Shown piece after piece: positions 63,097 to 64,000 of a stretch of 64,000 nt of DNA. Numbering within the stretch: the first letter of the stretch is position 1; each line of letters opens with the position of its first letter. Source of the stretch: Oryzomonas japonica (GTDB lineage: Bacteria > Desulfobacterota > Desulfuromonadia > Geobacterales > Pseudopelobacteraceae); contig NZ_VZQZ01000002.1 of NCBI RefSeq assembly GCF_008802365.1, positions 124,001-188,000 of the forward strand, in the 5' to 3' direction. The notes beneath the pieces are model-generated. The model worked only from the letters and a program-made list of their open reading frames with translations. It was not told where the DNA came from and did not search any database. The position numbers were made by a program, and so were the translations under genes.

Positions 63097-64000
63097 ATGA
63101 CGACACAAAAAATTATTTGGTCAAAAATCGATGAAGCACCCGCACTGGCAACGTACTCTTTGCTTCCCATCGTCAATGCCTTCACCAAGGCGGCCGGCGT
63201 TGTCGTTGAAACACGAGACATCTCTGTTGCAGGAAGGATCATCGCCAATTTCCCGGAAAACCTGACGGAAAGCCAGAAGATGCCTGATTATTTGGCAGAG
63301 CTGGGGGCGCTTACTCAGAAACCGGAAGCCAATATCATCAAGTTGCCCAACGTCAGTGCTTCGATCCCACAATTGAAGGCCGCTATCAAGGAATTGCAGG
63401 AAAAGGGTTACAATATTCCGGACTACCCTGAAGAACCGAAAACAGATGCAGAAAAAACACTTCACGCCCGCTATGCCAAGTGCCTGGGAAGTGCCGTAAA
63501 CCCTGTTTTGAGAGAAGGTAACTCCGACAGGAGATCGGCGCGCGCGGTTAAGGAATATGCCAAGAAGCATCCGCATAAAATGGGCGCATGGAGCGCAGAC
63601 TCAAAGACTCATGTTGCGCATATGAATGCCGGGGATTTTTATCATAGCGAAAAATCCATTACCATGAAAAAAGCCGGCAATGTGAAAATCGAGCACGTGG
63701 ATCAGGCCGGTAAGGTTACGGTTCTAAAAGAAAAGCTGCCTCTTCAGGCTGGCGAAGTGTTCGATGGTTCGTTCATGAGTGCATGCGCCCTGCGTAAATT
63801 CATTGAAGAACAGATTGAAGACGCTAAAGCAAAGGGTGTGTTGTTCTCCGTGCACCTCAAGGCAACCATGATGAAGATATCCGACCCCATCATGTTCGGC
63901 CATTTTGTTTCCGTCTACTATAAAGATGTATTCGAAAAACATGCGGCCACCTTTAAAAAGCTCGGAGTTAATCCTGATCTTGGCATGGGCGACCTGTATT
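63097..64000 (+). CDS. icd: Monomeric NADP-isocitrate dehydrogenase, 5' part
   Basis: The first 301 codons are in the window; the gene runs off the right edge (full proteins have about 740 residues). ATG at 63097 has AAGGAGAGG upstream. The sequence [60 protein letters not shown] and [13 protein letters not shown] is that of the monomeric IDH family, unrelated in fold to the short homodimeric Icd. It makes 2-oxoglutarate and NADPH from isocitrate. Likely controlled through the palindrome at 62903-62923. Standalone in what is visible. Confidence 0.93.
   Translation, partial: MTTQKIIWSKIDEAPALATYSLLPIVNAFTKAAGVVVETRDISVAGRIIANFPENLTESQKMPDYLAELGALTQKPEANIIKLPNVSASIPQLKAAIKELQEKGYNIPDYPEEPKTDAEKTLHARYAKCLGSAVNPVLREGNSDRRSARAVKEYAKKHPHKMGAWSADSKTHVAHMNAGDFYHSEKSITMKKAGNVKIEHVDQAGKVTVLKEKLPLQAGEVFDGSFMSACALRKFIEEQIEDAKAKGVLFSVHLKATMMKISDPIMFGHFVSVYYKDVFEKHAATFKKLGVNPDLGMGDLY

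Overview
The window looks like a chromosomal segment of a Geobacter-type deltaproteobacterium (Geobacterales, Desulfuromonadota). The grounds are two hexaheme c-type cytochromes in one operon, the citramalate route to isoleucine, the block HD-pheA-tyrA-aroA-cmk-ispH-rpsA-ihfB, many PAS/Cache/HAMP sensors and a sigma-54 two-component system. A monomeric isocitrate dehydrogenase at the right edge hints at the Pelobacter propionicus / Trichlorobacter side of that group, but this is an inference. Most housekeeping genes lie on the minus strand up to about 25 kb and again at 51-57 kb; no insertion sequence, prophage or CRISPR array was seen.

Layout: 0-7.5 kb holds the start of infC (apparent AUA start codon), thrS, tRNA-Val, a VWA lipoprotein, an RlmD-type rRNA methylase, rdgB, rph and a 51-residue zinc-ribbon gene. 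7.5-17.8 kb holds a ComEA-like protein, cimA, tRNA-Leu, ihfB, rpsA, ispH, cmk, aroA, tyrA, pheA and an HD-domain gene, largely overlapping or closely spaced. 17.9-20 kb is a plus-strand cluster (small ORF, DUF1858/ScdA-like, Fe-S-linked protein, hemerythrin, PAS) behind an FNR/DNR-like box, suggesting a response to oxygen, NO or redox stress. 20-26 kb holds a Cache-HAMP-PAS sensor without an output domain, cheW, a large TPR protein, pal and a candidate 56-residue membrane selenoprotein with an in-frame TGA and a SECIS-like hairpin.

26-39 kb is accessory: an S10 carboxypeptidase, tandem 78-residue membrane proteins, a methyltransferase, a metallo-beta-lactamase-fold protein, a VKOR-DsbA fusion, an MFS exporter, a half-size ChrA, and a sensor kinase plus sigma-54 activator facing dctA. 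Upstream of dctA are a -24/-12 promoter and three ATAAC-N4-GTTAT boxes, so kinase, activator and transporter probably form one C4-dicarboxylate uptake circuit. 39-46 kb holds the cytochrome operon and a TonB receptor / YfiR / histidine kinase operon. 46-51 kb holds an NRDE protein, a beta-barrel/FGE-sulfatase fusion, small proteins, a GT4 glycosyltransferase and tRNA-Pro.

51-64 kb returns to housekeeping: a TPR metalloprotease, dxs, ispA, xseB and xseA (minus), then lepA, lepB, aspS, a LysM lipoprotein and the 5' part of monomeric icd (plus). Three related inverted repeats with GCCACAGAG/GAGACACGGAG arms lie between these genes. A perfect 21-bp palindrome overlaps the putative icd promoter.
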